Assembly (NCBI GenBank): GCA_019009955.1
Contig: CM032229.1
Coordinates: 80,956,001 to 81,020,000 of the forward strand
DNA: 64,000 nt
Origin: Riptortus pedestris
Taxonomy: Eukaryota > Arthropoda > Insecta > Hemiptera > Alydidae
Reading direction: 5' to 3'
In this document: one piece after another, positions 11,601-24,500 of the stretch
Layout: each line of letters opens with the position of its first letter
Numbering within the stretch: position 1 is the stretch's first letter
Notes under the pieces: model-generated
Told to the model about the DNA's origin: nothing
The model's input: the letters and a program-made list of their open reading frames with translations, nothing else
Database searches by the model: none
Position numbers and translations under genes: made by a program

Positions 11601-14600
11601 CATCTAGTAATTTGTTCTTCTATTCTAGTAAATATTGTTGTACTGGGTGTAGGAGAAACCATGGCATGTATAGTTGGGACCAATTGGTTGTGTCAGACTG
11701 TTCTGTTTAGTGTGTAGGAGGGGCCACAGTACTAATGATTGGAACCAAATGGCCTGTTGTGCAATCTTGTACCAGGTATAGGAGAGCCCATGATATGGAC
11801 GATTGGGACAAAATGGTCATGTTGTGCAATCTTGATATACCAGGTGTAGGTGAGGCCACAAAACTAATGTTCAGGACCAATTGGTTATGTTGGACAATCT
11901 TAATGCACCGGGTGTAGTAGAGAGCACAATACTAATGGTTGGGACCGAATGGTTATGTTGGACAATCTTAATGCACCGAGTGTAGTAGAGAGCACAATAC
12001 TAATGGTCGGGACCGATTGGTTATGTTGGACAATCTTAATGCACCGAGTGTAGTAGAGAGCACAATACTAATGGTTGGGACCGATTGGTTATGTTGGACA
12101 ATCTTAATGCACCGGGTGTAGTAGAGAGCACAATACTAATGGTCGGGACCGATTGGTTATGTTGGACAATCTTAATGCACCGAGTGTAGTAGAGAGCACA
12201 ATACTAATGGTCGGGACCGATTGGTTATGTTGGACAATCTTAATGCACCGAGTGTAGTAGAGAGCACAATACTAATGGTCGGGACCGATTGGTTATGTTG
12301 GACAATCTTAATGCACCGAGTGTAGTAGAGAGCACAATACTAATGGTCGGGACCGATTGGTTATGTTGGACAATCTTAATGCACCGAGTGTAGTAGAGAG
12401 CACAATACTAATGGTTGGGACCGATTGGTTATGTTGTGCAATCTTGTATTGGGTGTAGGAGAGCCTGTGATATGGATGGTTGGGACAAAATGGTCATGTT
12501 ATGCAATCTTGTTGGGGGAATAGGAGAGGCAAAGATATGGATGGTTAGGAAAAATTGGTCATGTTGGACATCATATTGCACCGAGTGTAGGACAGGCCGC
12601 AATACTAATGGTTGGGACCAATTGGCTATGTTAGGCAATCTTTTACTGGGTATAGAAGAGTCCATGATTTGGATACTTGGGACAAATTGGTCATGTTGGA
12701 CAATCGTATTGCACCGAATGTAGGAGAGGCCACAACACTAATGGTCGGGACCAATTGATCATTTTGGGCAATCTTTTACTGGGTGTAGGAAAGGGCATGG
12801 TATCAATGGTAGGGACAAACTGGTCATGTTGGACTATTGTGTTGGGCCGAGTGTAGAAGAGGCCACAACACTAATGGTCGGGACCAATTGGTAATGTTGG
12901 AAAGTTGTGTCAATCTTTTCTGTCGAAGCATGTGTGGAGAGGACAGGACAGTTACCTCAAGGTTTTGTGTTTGTCTGCTGTGACGGAATTTGTGTTGGAG
13001 AGGACAGGACACAGAGGGTTGGGACTAATTGGTTGAGCCAGACTGTCATGTTTAGTGCATAGGAGAGGCCACAACACTAATGGTTGGACCAATAGGTAAA
13101 ATTTGTACCAGGTGTAGAGAGGCCACGACATGGATGGTTGGAACCAATTGGTCATGTTGTATCAAGTTTTTCTGCTGGGGTGTATGTAGGAGAAGGCAGG
13201 ACACAGATGGTTGGGACTAATTGGTTGTGTCAGAGTATGTGTTGGGTCCTAGATCCTTGGGTGTTGTTATAACAAATTTTCTGCCAAAATGAGCCATGAT
13301 ATACTCAGTCTGTTTATTTTGCTGTGTGTGTATGACATAAAACTGGCTAATGAGAAATAGAGGAAAACTATATATAGAAAACTGATGAAAAGTTTACAAG
13401 TATATGTAGAAACAACACCAACTTTTGTTTCTGTTCTTTTTCATTTTATTCTCAATATTATATAATTTAAATTGCTTTAATAAGTTTATTACCACTGCTA
13501 AAGCGCCTGGCTTTCGCAAAAGCTTTCAGATTTGTTCCATTTAATGTAGAAATTGTCTTTTCTAGTGACCATGGTTCTTTCACTTTCACTTTCTGGTAAG
13601 CAGCCATGATTTTGGGATAGAGGCTTTTCAAGTCATTAATTATGTTTGATCTTTGAAAGTTAGGAGTGTTGTATGCTAAAAGATCTCCTGAAAGAAAAGA
13701 AAAAGAAAGCAATAATCTAATATTTTTATTTGCTAATTAAATTATAATTGTTGAAAGTAACTTTCTTATTTTCGTTAGTTGGGTCTTTTCCCTTTAAATA
13801 AAACAAGAATTAACACTATAAGAAAGAGGGTGTCCAGATTCTGGAATCTGGAATTAGAGGACCCTGCAGACTCCTGCATGAAATGGTGGGAGATTGTGGT
13901 AGAGGACTTGGCCCTGAAAAGACTGGGTGCTGGGTAGTTCAAATTAGGATGGGTTATCAATGGGTTACTATATTTCTTTACACAGGATAGTGCTAAGGAT
14001 AAATGTTGAATACAAATAAATTCCATATCCATTCAAGAATCGAGTGTACAACACGAAACGAACGCAAATCAAGTGCCCTGAGAACTTATGCGTTGTCTCG
14101 TAATTTCTCTAACACTCTTTTGGTTTTCAATATCAAATTTTAACTTGCCTAGCATAATGTTGACCTAAAAATAAATTTAAGAAATCACTTGCTGGCAACA
14201 AGCTTTTTGGTACATACTAAAGGGAAGAATCAGTTTTGGTAAAGTTCACAGAAAAAACATGGGGAAATAGACTTCAGTTGAGGATCCTAAGGATTTTTAA
14301 CAATTTTGTGCTCATGCGGATATCATCCATGTGGGGGGAAATTCCTACTTCTACACCATTCCTATTTCTTATTGTCACTTATACAATCCACCGAATAAAC
14401 TAAGGAACATATATATACGTACATCGTGTTATGGTTTTTGGAATCAAGAGTAGAAGGAAGTTATTTGAAAAAAGAATATCCTTAATCCAAATAGTTTGTA
14501 TTCATACATACCAACCGAATCAAGCTGTTCTCGAGATAAGGAAATACACAATGCACTCTGTCCAAATTTAAGCCCACTTCTGGGATAATTTCCATCAAGC

Positions 14601-14782
14601 AACTTAGGTATGCTGTGAATTAGCCATATACCACCAGATTTGTCACCAGCTATAACACCTTTTGTGTGACCACATGAAGGGCAAATGGCATCTCCTTGAT
14701 CATTATATACAAACCAAAGAACCTAGGATTTGCAGGAAGCAAAATAGATATATACAAATAATAAATAAATAATATTATATAA

Positions 14783-14825
<43 letters not shown>

Positions 14826-16214
14826 TATATGGACGTGTATATAAGTTTAAATATATAACTGGAGTATTGACAATTAGTGAAAGTTAAGTTAATCAAATAA
14901 TTTGAGAGGAAGACTTCCTGTTAGCTTTTAGTTCTTGGTAACAGCTCTGCACCTTCAACTAACCAGAACTGGTAACTTGATTCTCAGATGAGAAGGGGCG
15001 GGAAGGTAGAAGAATTATTTAAAGATTGTGCAGTATTTCGAAGTTAAATTTCTTCCCACCAAATGTTAGCCTGCTATATGCATCTCACATACAAAGCTAC
15101 GTTGACTAGACTGAGTTCAAGTCACTGGGGACTTTCTGCACTTTGAGTATTCTGGTTCTTGCCAGTTTAGTGCTCAAGTACTTCCTTGGCATTTACATTC
15201 ATGTTCTGCATGTTTAACAAAAAATTCTATTCCTGAAAGTTTCCCTTCATTTTTTTGAAACCCGTCATTAATGTTTCTAATTCGATATCACAAAAAAGAA
15301 ATATGAGTGTCTAATTAAATTTTTCTTCTTTCGAACATAAATAAGTTTTACTGTTACATGAATCCAGGGAGAAAGGATCTTGGCTATTAAATATTTGCTT
15401 GTCAATAACTCACCAATACAAATCATGGGAAAATAATAAAGAATGGCCTCTAAAATAAGGAGTATATTTATATATACTCACTTGCTGCTGAGGATCCTTG
15501 AGAAATGGTAATGTTCGTCTAAGCAGAGATGATTTGTCATCAATAGTATTTGTTGAAAACTGCCAGCCCTTTTCCAGACTTGCAGATGTAATGAACATAT
15601 ACCCATTTCCAGCTTTTAAAGAGGGCACTGAGCTGCTCTTTAACTTAGGAAGCTTATAAAAAACATACCTAAAAAACCATGTCAAGCAATAAATAAGAAA
15701 ATAAAATGTTTTATACGTATTCATTAGTTAGTTGTTAAGAGCGCTGTTCTTAAAAGTAGTTGACCTAAACTTTAACAACTTGACGGGGCAGACTGAATTA
15801 ATAACCAAAATTTAACATTTATAACCAATTTTGTAAGAAATTTCATTTAACAATACAAAATATTGCTCCCTTATTATATTCTAATTACAAGAAGTATATA
15901 AAATCCATTTTTTAGTACTTTGCATGTGATCAAAAATGAGATGAGTAATACTTCGCAAGCGAGAGATGCAACACAGGTTAATTTACAGTGGATATTATGC
16001 TAATATCCTTTAGATGCAGAATACACTTTTTAAAATAGTAGATACAAATTTAATATTAAACTAAAATGACATTACTAATATCAATGAAGTCAAAATTATA
16101 CCTACTATTTGATGTTTTAAAAACTTGAACTTAATTTATGCTCTGAAGAAGTAGAAATGTAATTTAATTAAAAAGTCTTTTATCCTTAATAAGATTCAAA
16201 ACATGAATTCACAT

Positions 16215-16265
<51 letters not shown>

Positions 16266-17848
16266 CAATTCTTTTATAGTCTCTTTTTACTTCTTATTCT
16301 TCTAGTAAACATTTTACAAATTCAACCTCATTACGTTATTACAATTACCTCATTTTGTTACGTCCATTTATTTTTAATTTAATTTTTATTTATTTTAACT
16401 ATTTTACATGTACCATATTATTTCTCATTGCAATTCCGGTTTCTATTTAAATTGCAATATAGGTGGTAAAGACTACTAAGTAGTAGTCAGTACATCCTAA
16501 TTAAAAAAAAGTCCGTCCCGCAGGGGCTGCGTAAACTAAGCAGATTTCCCACCTGAAGTTTTACAATAGAGAAATCTGCCTACAAATAACAGTAGTAGTA
16601 ACGAGTCTCTAAACCAATTTCACGAGAGCCAAACAGTTAAGGAAACGAACAAGCTTTCGGCGGAAAGTCCGAATAGAACTGGCTTCAGCTGATCTCAACT
16701 CTCAGGCACACACTTAATAAAGTTAATATTAATTCTTATGTTGTAGATTTATTATAAAACAGTACTACACAATTTGCATAAGATAAATGGTTGATATAAG
16801 TAGTTTTCTATTATCAATTGAAGGTGAAAGGGCTTTATTCTAACATTTCCTGTATTATTTTTAAAACTATTTCCAAGATTTTTCTAATATTTGTGGGTCA
16901 TACCTTTCAGTCAGCTTATGGAGATAGAGAATATGAAAGGGAATGAAAGAAAAACTCTAATCCAAAGGTTTTGTAGATTACAGTCTTAAACCTTAATACT
17001 TATAGATAGAATTACATATACTATGCATGCTCCTTCTTGGATAGCTCTTTTATAAGTATGATGATGTGGAGTATTCTTGTCTTAATATCTCATCAATTTT
17101 AGGGCTAAATTGTTTTTGTGTCCTTTAATTGTTCGTGACAATTTTCTGTCATTTCTATGATGAGCTAGTATAAAGGCAGAAGATTAAATAACACCTGTAT
17201 TCCACACCCACCATCACTAAAACATCTACATACAGTAGTCATAATATGATAAAATATGTAGGCACTGTGTTTCAAAGATATTATAATCCAATAATTCATA
17301 CGAAAACCCAAATTCCTATATTATTATGTGTACATTACTTTTATTATGCTAAAAATGATGTTAAAAATTAAAAACATTTTTTTTTTTAAAATAAAAGCAA
17401 ATAATGGCTCAAAAAGTTCTAAAAAAATAGCTTGTATGACTAAAAAAATAACTCAAAATGAACTTATATTTTAAATTTTTGAACAAAACAACTTTTAAAA
17501 CACAGCAGGTCATATAAGAGAATTCAAAACATAATATATCCGTTTAAACAAGGCTAATATTTACATTAATAACCTACCACTTTTAAATTTTCTTAGTGTA
17601 AGGTACAAGAACAACAAGAATACTCATGAAAGGTTCATGCATAATTTTTTAAGTAAAGCAAAATCCATTAACAATAGTAGAACTTTATTTAGTAAAAAAA
17701 TATAATTTATTATATATAGTATGTTAAAAAAAGGAACAGAATTATATTACCAATCGACAGGATTATTGTTCTCATCTCGACAGTATATATCTGCTCGAGC
17801 CCATTGTCCAGAATACAGAACAAATAACAACAAGCCAATAGTTTTCAT
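8640..17848 (-). CDS. DNASE2: Deoxyribonuclease II-like protein, copy A (7 exons)
   Basis: This is an acid endonuclease of the DNase II family, which degrades DNA in lysosomes or after secretion. Exons, 5' to 3': 17,751-17,848; 15,482-15,668; 14,512-14,722; 13,493-13,687; 11,004-11,106; 10,762-10,894; 8,640-8,828. They total 1,116 nt (371 aa), close to the ~360 aa of vertebrate DNase II. Residues 1-19 form a signal peptide ([19 protein letters not shown]), followed by [12 protein letters not shown], the family N-terminus. The two HxK motifs of the pseudodimeric phospholipase-D-like fold are H114-T-K116 and H287-S-K289; a third conserved histidine is H131 in GGIWLIHS. The family block RGGGTVC sits in the last exon. 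Intron 5 uses a GC donor (AG|GCAAGT); the others are GT-AG. The C-terminus is about 28 residues longer than in copy B. The exon models are hand-built, with consistent phase throughout. Confidence is high for the family and good for the exons. Confidence 0.92.
8965..9085 (-). repeat. SINE fragment in intron 6 of copy A
   Basis: The reverse complement carries the B-box-like GGGTTCGATTGCC followed by the body ATTTATTTAGTGGCAAAC. It is a diverged partial copy of the SINE at 49.4 kb. Confidence 0.5.
9319..9666 (-). pseudogene. LINE 3' end with C-terminal zinc knuckle
   Basis: A 115-codon minus-strand frame contains [17 protein letters not shown] followed by CKYCN...HILTDC, i.e. a CxxC-H-C pattern. 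That is the typical last segment of Jockey/I/R1-type LINE ORF2 proteins (ARLRxGHTxLTH, then CxxC...THxLxxC). Only the tail is present, so it is a 5'-truncated insertion. It sits in intron 6 of DNase II copy A, in the same direction as that gene. The frame is intact to its stop, but there is no start that would make it a gene. Confidence 0.75.
9786..9911 (+). pseudogene. RPS26: Ribosomal protein S26 fragment (first 42 codons)
   Basis: The frame starts [18 protein letters not shown] and continues through RCTNCARC to [11 protein letters not shown], an almost perfect match to the N-terminal third of eukaryotic ribosomal protein eS26, including the CxxC zinc-binding pair. After FVIR the homology stops and the frame runs 18 unrelated codons to a stop at 9,966-9,968. 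The second half of the protein (normally ~115 aa), including its other zinc-binding cysteines, is missing. TTTATTACAG lies just before ATG and could be an old splice acceptor or UTR. It is antisense to DNase II copy A inside its intron 6. It is probably a truncated retrocopy or duplicated exon. Confidence 0.85.
10895..11003 (-). other. GC-AG intron (intron 5 of DNase II copy A)
   Basis: Exon 5 ends ATAAAATTCAG and the intron begins GCAAGTCAAATAT; the acceptor is TTTTTTTTTACAG. No GT donor near this point keeps both reading frame and protein homology. The equivalent exon in copy B ends TTATAG|GTAAAG in the same phase. AG|GCAAGT is the consensus of minor-class GC donors. Confidence 0.8.
11155..11430 (-). 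mobile_element. HINE fragment (subfamily 2) in intron 4 of copy A
   Basis: The 3' end is recognisable as the reverse complement of TCTGTCATGCAGAGGCTGC...AGCAGATTTCCC. The interior shares the block 'aaacaaacgggtctgcc...ccggaaagaaaaacaatta' with the copies at 31.1 kb and 47.5 kb, which defines a second subfamily. Confidence 0.6.
11650..13245. repeat. 68-bp minisatellite in intron 4 of DNase II copy A
   Basis: GGGACCGATTGGTTATG recurs at exactly 68-bp spacing at 11,941, 12,009, 12,077, 12,145, 12,213, 12,281, 12,349 and 12,417, with almost identical units. Diverged units of about 65-75 bp flank this core on both sides. The most homogeneous units are in the middle, as expected for unequal exchange. 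Short frames in the array are repeat artefacts. Confidence 0.95.
14783..14824. repeat. (CA)n microsatellite in intron 2 of copy A
   Basis: A run of about 15 CA units lies within intron 2, between exon 2 and exon 3 of copy A. Confidence 0.9.
16217..16260. repeat. (TA)n microsatellite in intron 1 of copy A
   Basis: A pure TA tract of about 42 bp. The rest of intron 1 (15,669-17,750) is AT-rich without other recognised features except the HINE fragment at 16,511. Confidence 0.9.
16511..16700 (-). mobile_element. HINE 3'-end fragment in intron 1 of copy A
   Basis: It carries the reverse complement of the HINE 3' hairpin (CCGCAGGGGCTGCG) and the adjacent GGGAAATCTGCT. It then runs for about 150 bp into HINE interior before similarity is lost. 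An AAAAAAAA run lies immediately outside the 3' end. Confidence 0.6.
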
Positions 17849-20095
17849 TGTCAGAATGAGACTGAGCCATAGTTGACAGAGGATGGATGACAAGAGTGAG
17901 TCAGGCTCTTATCACTATTATCATTGCTTCAGTAAAACCTGCCTGTTTTAAGGGGATAAAGATTTACAATTTATTGGAGGCTCAGAAAAGATTTAATATT
18001 TATTTTTATTTTAAGAATTAAAAATAATTCATTCCAAATCCACTGAAGATAATTTAGATTTATTTATTTTTCTATTTTAATAATTTTAGAAAGAGTGATG
18101 ATGAAACATGTCTATTTGTGCTATAAAACTTGATAACTCAGTCTATACATTATTTTAAAATTATTCTTAAATCCTTGCTGTATGTTCTTCTATTATAGAA
18201 CCATTAGCTTATTTTCATTTTAGCTACCTATTTTTGTTTTGCATTACTTTTATTTACATAGCATTGCTATTTTTCTCAATTTTTTTCTATCATAGTAATT
18301 CATCTTTTTGAATTACTGATTTCACACATTTTAATTATTGGCTTTAACTTCAAAAACCCTGCTAAAAACTGCAATCTAAGTAGTTGGCAAATGGCTTAAT
18401 TGTTTGTTGAGCCATATTTTTAAAAGAATCATTCTTAAATGAGACATCTCCACTCATTGTACTAGGAGAAATATTCTTAAAATTCTTTGAAGACTACTGG
18501 CTTTGAATATGAATTGAAAAAAAGGTAACCAAATTACTCATTGGGATAAAATGTTGAGAGAGAAATCTATATTCTGTTTTCAGAACTCTAAAAGTCATAA
18601 ATATTCAAATAAGCCCTATATCAAATGTTATTCAGTGTAAAATGTAATTATATTTCTTTTTTTGGATCTTTACAAGGTTGCTGCTATTGGTACATTAGGG
18701 TAGAGTGAAAAAAATCAATGAATGAAACTTTGAAAAAATTCTGTAAAATATTTTGAGTCTGAGCATTTGGTTTAAAGTTTTGATTTTTTTTTTTGGTTTT
18801 GTCAATTTTCTTAATGTATTGGAAATGAAAAAAAAAGATGTCTGGTATTTGCCAAAAGGTAGAATAAGGCATTAAATATACAGATCATTTTTCAAACCCA
18901 TTTAAATATGAGTTCTGAATGGTCTCTTTTTGAGGTTCCATCACACACTCAGGCAGAAAGAGTTGTCAAAGAGGTAAGTGTTTAATCAAAATTGGTTTGT
19001 GATCAAAAGAAAAGAGAAAGCTTAATAAAAACTAGTGTTTAATAGAAATATTCGGTCAATCCACAACACAAAGAAACAATTTATTTGTTGAAGAATTATC
19101 CGAAAAATGTAAACACATGCTCTCATTTGGTTGGGTGGAAAGGAGACATTTGTGGGACTTGATATACAACCTCCTACCCATGGTGAGTCCTGGGAAGTTT
19201 CATAGGAGCTGGCGAATAATACACAGTGCGAGGTAATAATAAAAGGTTTTTATGATTCTTTAAAAAATATTGACAGGGAAAATTGAGTTTAAAAAATGAT
19301 GAAAATATTGGAAATTTTAAAAATTTGATGAACTTTGGGCATAATGTGCAGTCTGAATCTGTAATCTAAAATGGTTTTAGATAGTGATCTGAGTCTCTGA
19401 GGCCTTGTTCTACCATTTAACTATCACCCGCCATAATTTTATTGGTTTCCAATACTTAAAGAACAATTGACAAAATAAAAAAAAATTCAAATCTTTAAAT
19501 CAAATACACTGACACAAGATGAAGTCTTTCACAGAATTGTTACTAAGCCTCATACACAGTCATTGAAAGGTACCTGTTTCAGAAAGTAACAAATTGATTT
19601 TTTTTTACTTCACTCTAGTTTATATACATATATTATAAGGCAACAAATCCTTTGAAACACCTCTACACTTGATGATAAATAATCTCCAATCACTGGGGAG
19701 GGGGGGGGGGTACTCCCTTCCTAACACCTTAGTAACTTGTAAATAAGTTTCTGCAGAATTTGCATTTTTATTATACTTATTGAATCCTGTATCATCACCA
19801 ACATAAATTTAAAACTACACTGTTAAATATAAAGTATAACATTGGAAAATGTTGATAACAGTGATCAGGATAATTGTAAACAAAACAGGAATGATTTTGA
19901 AATAAAAGAGATTATACTGTAACACATCATGTACATTCATTACAGATTATCCTCATTAATTCCAAGAACTATACATCTTTTAAAATGAATTATATTAGTC
20001 TTATGAACTTGAGAATATTTAATATTTTAATATATGCACTACATTTAAAGTTTGGCTTTCTAGAAAATGTGTGTGCTTAGATTGTCTGATAAAGT
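17849..20095. other. Intergenic region between the two DNase II copies
   Basis: About 2.2 kb separates the start of copy A from the stop of copy B. It must contain copy A's promoter and copy B's 3' UTR. I see no transposon, no convincing ORF and no TATA box I would stake a start site on. A possible ATTAAA polyA signal for copy B (minus strand) lies near 20,017-20,022. Confidence 0.5.
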
Positions 20096-21424
20096 CTATT
20101 GGCAGTTTTTAGTTGAATTGATGAGAGATCGAAAAGAGGACCATAATTTTTCATTGTTAAGACAATAAGTTCCACCTCCTCTTTTTTTCTGATGTGCCTA
20201 AAAAATAAAAATACACTATATTTACAAAGGCTCATAAAATATGATAAAGATTAGATGTTGGTCTGATAAGTACAATTTGTTTATCAATGATCACCTAATC
20301 TCAAAGGAAATTAAGTTTTCATAATCATTCAAATAATTTTTTATAGAAAATTCGAAGAATAATAGTATTAAAGGTTTAACTGTTTAGATTTTTAAAACAA
20401 ATACTACATATTAGGGAGTGTGACCAAAAGGTCAACTACAATTGCATTAACTCAAAGTTTATATGTAGTCATTGATACACTTTTTATTAATATGGAAACT
20501 CAAATGAATCAAATTACTTAATACTCGTTGACTAGTTAGAGAACTTTTTGAATAATAAAAATACTAGGCAATTGTATGTTTGTAATGAATCTAAATTTTT
20601 TTTAGTGAGGAGTAAGATATATGTAGTTAATCGACCGTATAGGTCTGTTATAACTCAGAGTTAAGTGTTAATTCACACTTACATGCATGCACACATTAAC
20701 ACCACACATGCTTTGATGTTTGCTACTTAATTGTTGTTCATAAATAAGGTGCATTACATATAAAATCGAAGAAATTATCAAAGAAGACTTACTGCTCTGT
20801 TGATGTCTCCTATGCACACCCAAGGAGTGGAAACTGAAGTTGAAATAGCAATCTTAGAGTGGTCTCTGTGTGAACTGAATGTTACATTTAACTTGGGAAT
20901 CTTCATAGAATGAACATTTATTACCCTAAAAAAAACATGAAAAATTTAAATAATGATTCTGGTTTAATTCAATTATTATTACTTTTTTGTAAAGGCTTTA
21001 GTTCTGACCAGATTTGTCCCTGGTCCATAGACATATTGCACCAAGACTTCAGAGATCAAACTACTCAAAATTTACAAACTCCAAAAATTACGTGTTTAAA
21101 ACCCCACTAATTACAAAAAGTATCTATAATGAACTGGAAACAACAAATCCTCCCATTCATGAAATATTCTCACCAATGCCCTATAATGTTTCAAAACATT
21201 TTAGGTTTAACATATTATGTTAAACCTGTAATAAAATGAGTGATTTTCATAGTCATCACTTTTAGCAGATTTTCCCTAAGGAAAATCAGCTATTAATGAA
21301 TTTACATGGTAAGACCAAGTCTGGAGACTAATAACTTTAATTTCAAATACATTTTATGCTCCTGGAAGACAAAATACACATGGATTCATTGAAATTTGTT
21401 TTTGTGAGAATCCACAAATAATGC

Positions 21425-21510
<86 letters not shown>

Positions 21511-24500
21511 AAAGTTGTTTTGCCTTTTTAATTTGTGGTAAGAATTAGTTTTGTTATAGATTATTTCAAGAAAGTGTACTGTAAAAATACTTTTTATTAT
21601 ACAAGTGTACAAAATAAACCTTTTTCCCCTGAAGTTTTCTGATGCAGGATGGTAATATAATAACCATTTTCCCCAAAGAGGTGTGCTGGCCAGTGGAAGA
21701 TAAATATCAAGAAGAAATCTCCAAAACTGGCCTTCCTTCAAAAAACACTGTTGGTTGTTCTTCTTAAAACAATGTGATGAATTGTCCCCATTTGTTCAGC
21801 AAAGGGTTATAACCCAACCTTATATATTGGATGTTCTTTATAAGTACAGCATTTCATTCTTCATGAAAAGAAATTTGAAGCTGTTTTTGGTTAATAGAAG
21901 TAGGATGACAATATTTTATAGGCCTCCCTAAATTATCCCACAAATGCTCTATTGGATTCATGCTGTGCTATTTGCAAGCTAGTCTAAGGCTGCATGCCCC
22001 CACATGCTCCCAGTACACAGCGACAATTCTTGTGGTATCAAAGTGAACTGTTCACCAATAAATGGAACAAACGTATCTCAGCCATGGGGAGCACTTCCTC
22101 AATGTATATTTGAGCAGTAAGAGTCCCATTATCAATGAAAATCAGTTCAGTAGCGTGGAAATTTATTCCTCCATAAACCTTAACTTCGGAAAGACTGTGA
22201 CTCATGAACGGTGTATTGAGTTGATGAACACTGACTGACTGTTAGAGATCAAAGTGAGACTTGCAATCTCCTTTCTTTACAAAGTCTGTTTAGGAGTTGG
22301 GCCCCTTCACAATTTGCCTCACTCCAAGCCCAAGCACTATGTCCCTCTCATACAGTGTTTCAACATAGATGGGAATTTTTTTTTTTATTTGATGTTTACC
22401 TCAAACCCCCAAGCACAGTCAAATGACAACCTCTCAATATTGAGATCCTCATAAAATGGTCTTTATATCTAGTTATAGTACTCAGTCTGTCCATTCATAT
22501 CTTCCTGTCTCCAGAAAACACTGGAGTGTATCATGAATAGTGGATATAGCAACTCCAAGCATTATTGCAATGTACCAGGCAGTCCTGCCTTCTATTGCAA
22601 AGGCTTCTGTTCGAGCTACTTCTTCACTTGAAATAACAATTGGCCAGAATGGAGAAACCTATGTTTTTTAATGAGAGAAAATACGTGGTTAAAACATTAA
22701 AGGTCTTAAAATGCACAAAAACCTAACAACTGAGAAGAGTTGAGTAATATAGAATCGAGAAATAAACTATCCCGAGCCTTATACCCTGCCTTGCTAATCC
22801 TGTAGGGGTTATTTCAATAAAAATAATCTAGGCATACCCTTTACTATCCAGATGACTGACAAACCAAAAACAAATTGCTTATAATCACTGTTAAAAAATA
22901 CAAAATATCAATCATCCGGTTTTTGACAAAAATGTGGTCCATTAAAATACGTGATATTCATCAATATCTTCTTTAATATTGGTTTTAAAATGAAAAAAAA
23001 AAAACGAATTGTGTTTGGAATAATGATTATGGTCCTAAAGTATTATTCAAATATATGAACTTCAAAGTGTTGTCTTTTGACTAAGGCCCAAATAGACTAT
23101 TCATGAAAAAGTTTTCATAGAATTTATAAATATTTTGAATATGTATTAAATGAAATCAATATTATTCACATGCACTATTTTATACCACTCTCAGGAGTGG
23201 GGGTTTACTTCACCTTAAAACATATTTTGACAATATCTTCATTAATATTGGTTTTTTTTGGGGGGGGGAAGTAAAGAACGAATTGTGTTTTGAATATATT
23301 TTACAGTCCTAAAATGTTATTTAGGTTTATTAATTTTAAATAATACTTAGCCTAGATAGAATTGTGAAATGTTTTGTATGCTATCGAGGATATAAATATT
23401 GTCAATGTAGGTAATTTTATACTTTACTACCATCCACAGGAGTGAGGTTTACTTGGAAGTCAGTACTTGCCATGAAGGAAAAAATGTAAAGAACAAAGTT
23501 GTGTTTAAAAAGTATTTTTCAGTACTAAACCATAAATCACAAGGTAATACATCTATTCTCTAATTACAAAACACATCACATTATTTTTGCTTTACCTATA
23601 ATTTAATTTGCAGCTCGATGGTAGGGGGAATAATTCATTTATCCATGTTTCGACTAATAAATCAGTTTTCAGGTCAGACGCGACCCACTCATACAAATCT
23701 GTAAAAAAATAAAAATAAGTAAAATGTGTTTATAATAATGATTAATAAATTAAAACTTCAAATTATAATCCATGATATGTTGATGCAGTGACTCTACATA
23801 CTATTTGAGAATCTAATGTGAAATTCTACTGACCTTACTGTTAGAATGAACTTGAGTTGCAGTGATATATATATATTAAACCACTCCGATTTCAGCCATT
23901 AATTAGTATTACATAGACTAATTATTACAGGAGAAAAATAGACAATAGAAAGTGAGATGATATCAATAGGTTATTCTATTATGTGATAAATCTGTTTAGT
24001 TTATGCAATATTTGCATAACGGATTCCTATTACCCACATGGAGTTGAAACTAGAACTCGGGGAATGCAAACATCATGTTTAGAAAGCAAACTACTAAATA
24101 TTAAAGAAATGAATATCTCTTTCATCCAAATATAATCTTTTACAGAATTTTTAAATATGTTGGAGTGAACTATCCAAATTGTTTACGCTTTTTCCCCTAT
24201 GAGCTATTTTTATCTTTTATCATTGTTTTTGGCAGTTTTTCCGTGACCTAATTTTTAAAACCTATTTTCTATGCATAATTTGAAGTTTTGTTTTAAATAT
24301 TTTATTTTTAAAAGTCATAAAATAAGATTAATAATACTTGTATGTTGACTTTAGAAAAATAGTTTTATTTATTTTTTGTAGCTCTGAAGATAGCATTATA
24401 GATTACTTTAAGCCTTAGGATTTAAAATTATTTTCTGTGGTAAGCCATAAAATTGTGTTTCTGATATATCACAATATAAATTCTCTTGAGCACGAGCAGA

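Noticed and set aside
12415..12723. 102-codon frame with repeating Gly-Trp motifs
   Set aside because: It is produced by the 68-70 bp minisatellite, whose unit length is not a multiple of three in the homogeneous core.
11650..13245. CRISPR array or coding tandem-repeat protein
   Set aside because: Eukaryotic context inside an intron; units are contiguous 68-bp repeats without spacers, and frames crossing them are short and on both strands.
13467..13712. Stand-alone 81-codon gene, and similar single frames at 8,640, 10,835 and 15,410
   Set aside because: They are read-through versions of DNase II copy A exons; splice sites on both sides and paralogue comparison place them in one gene.
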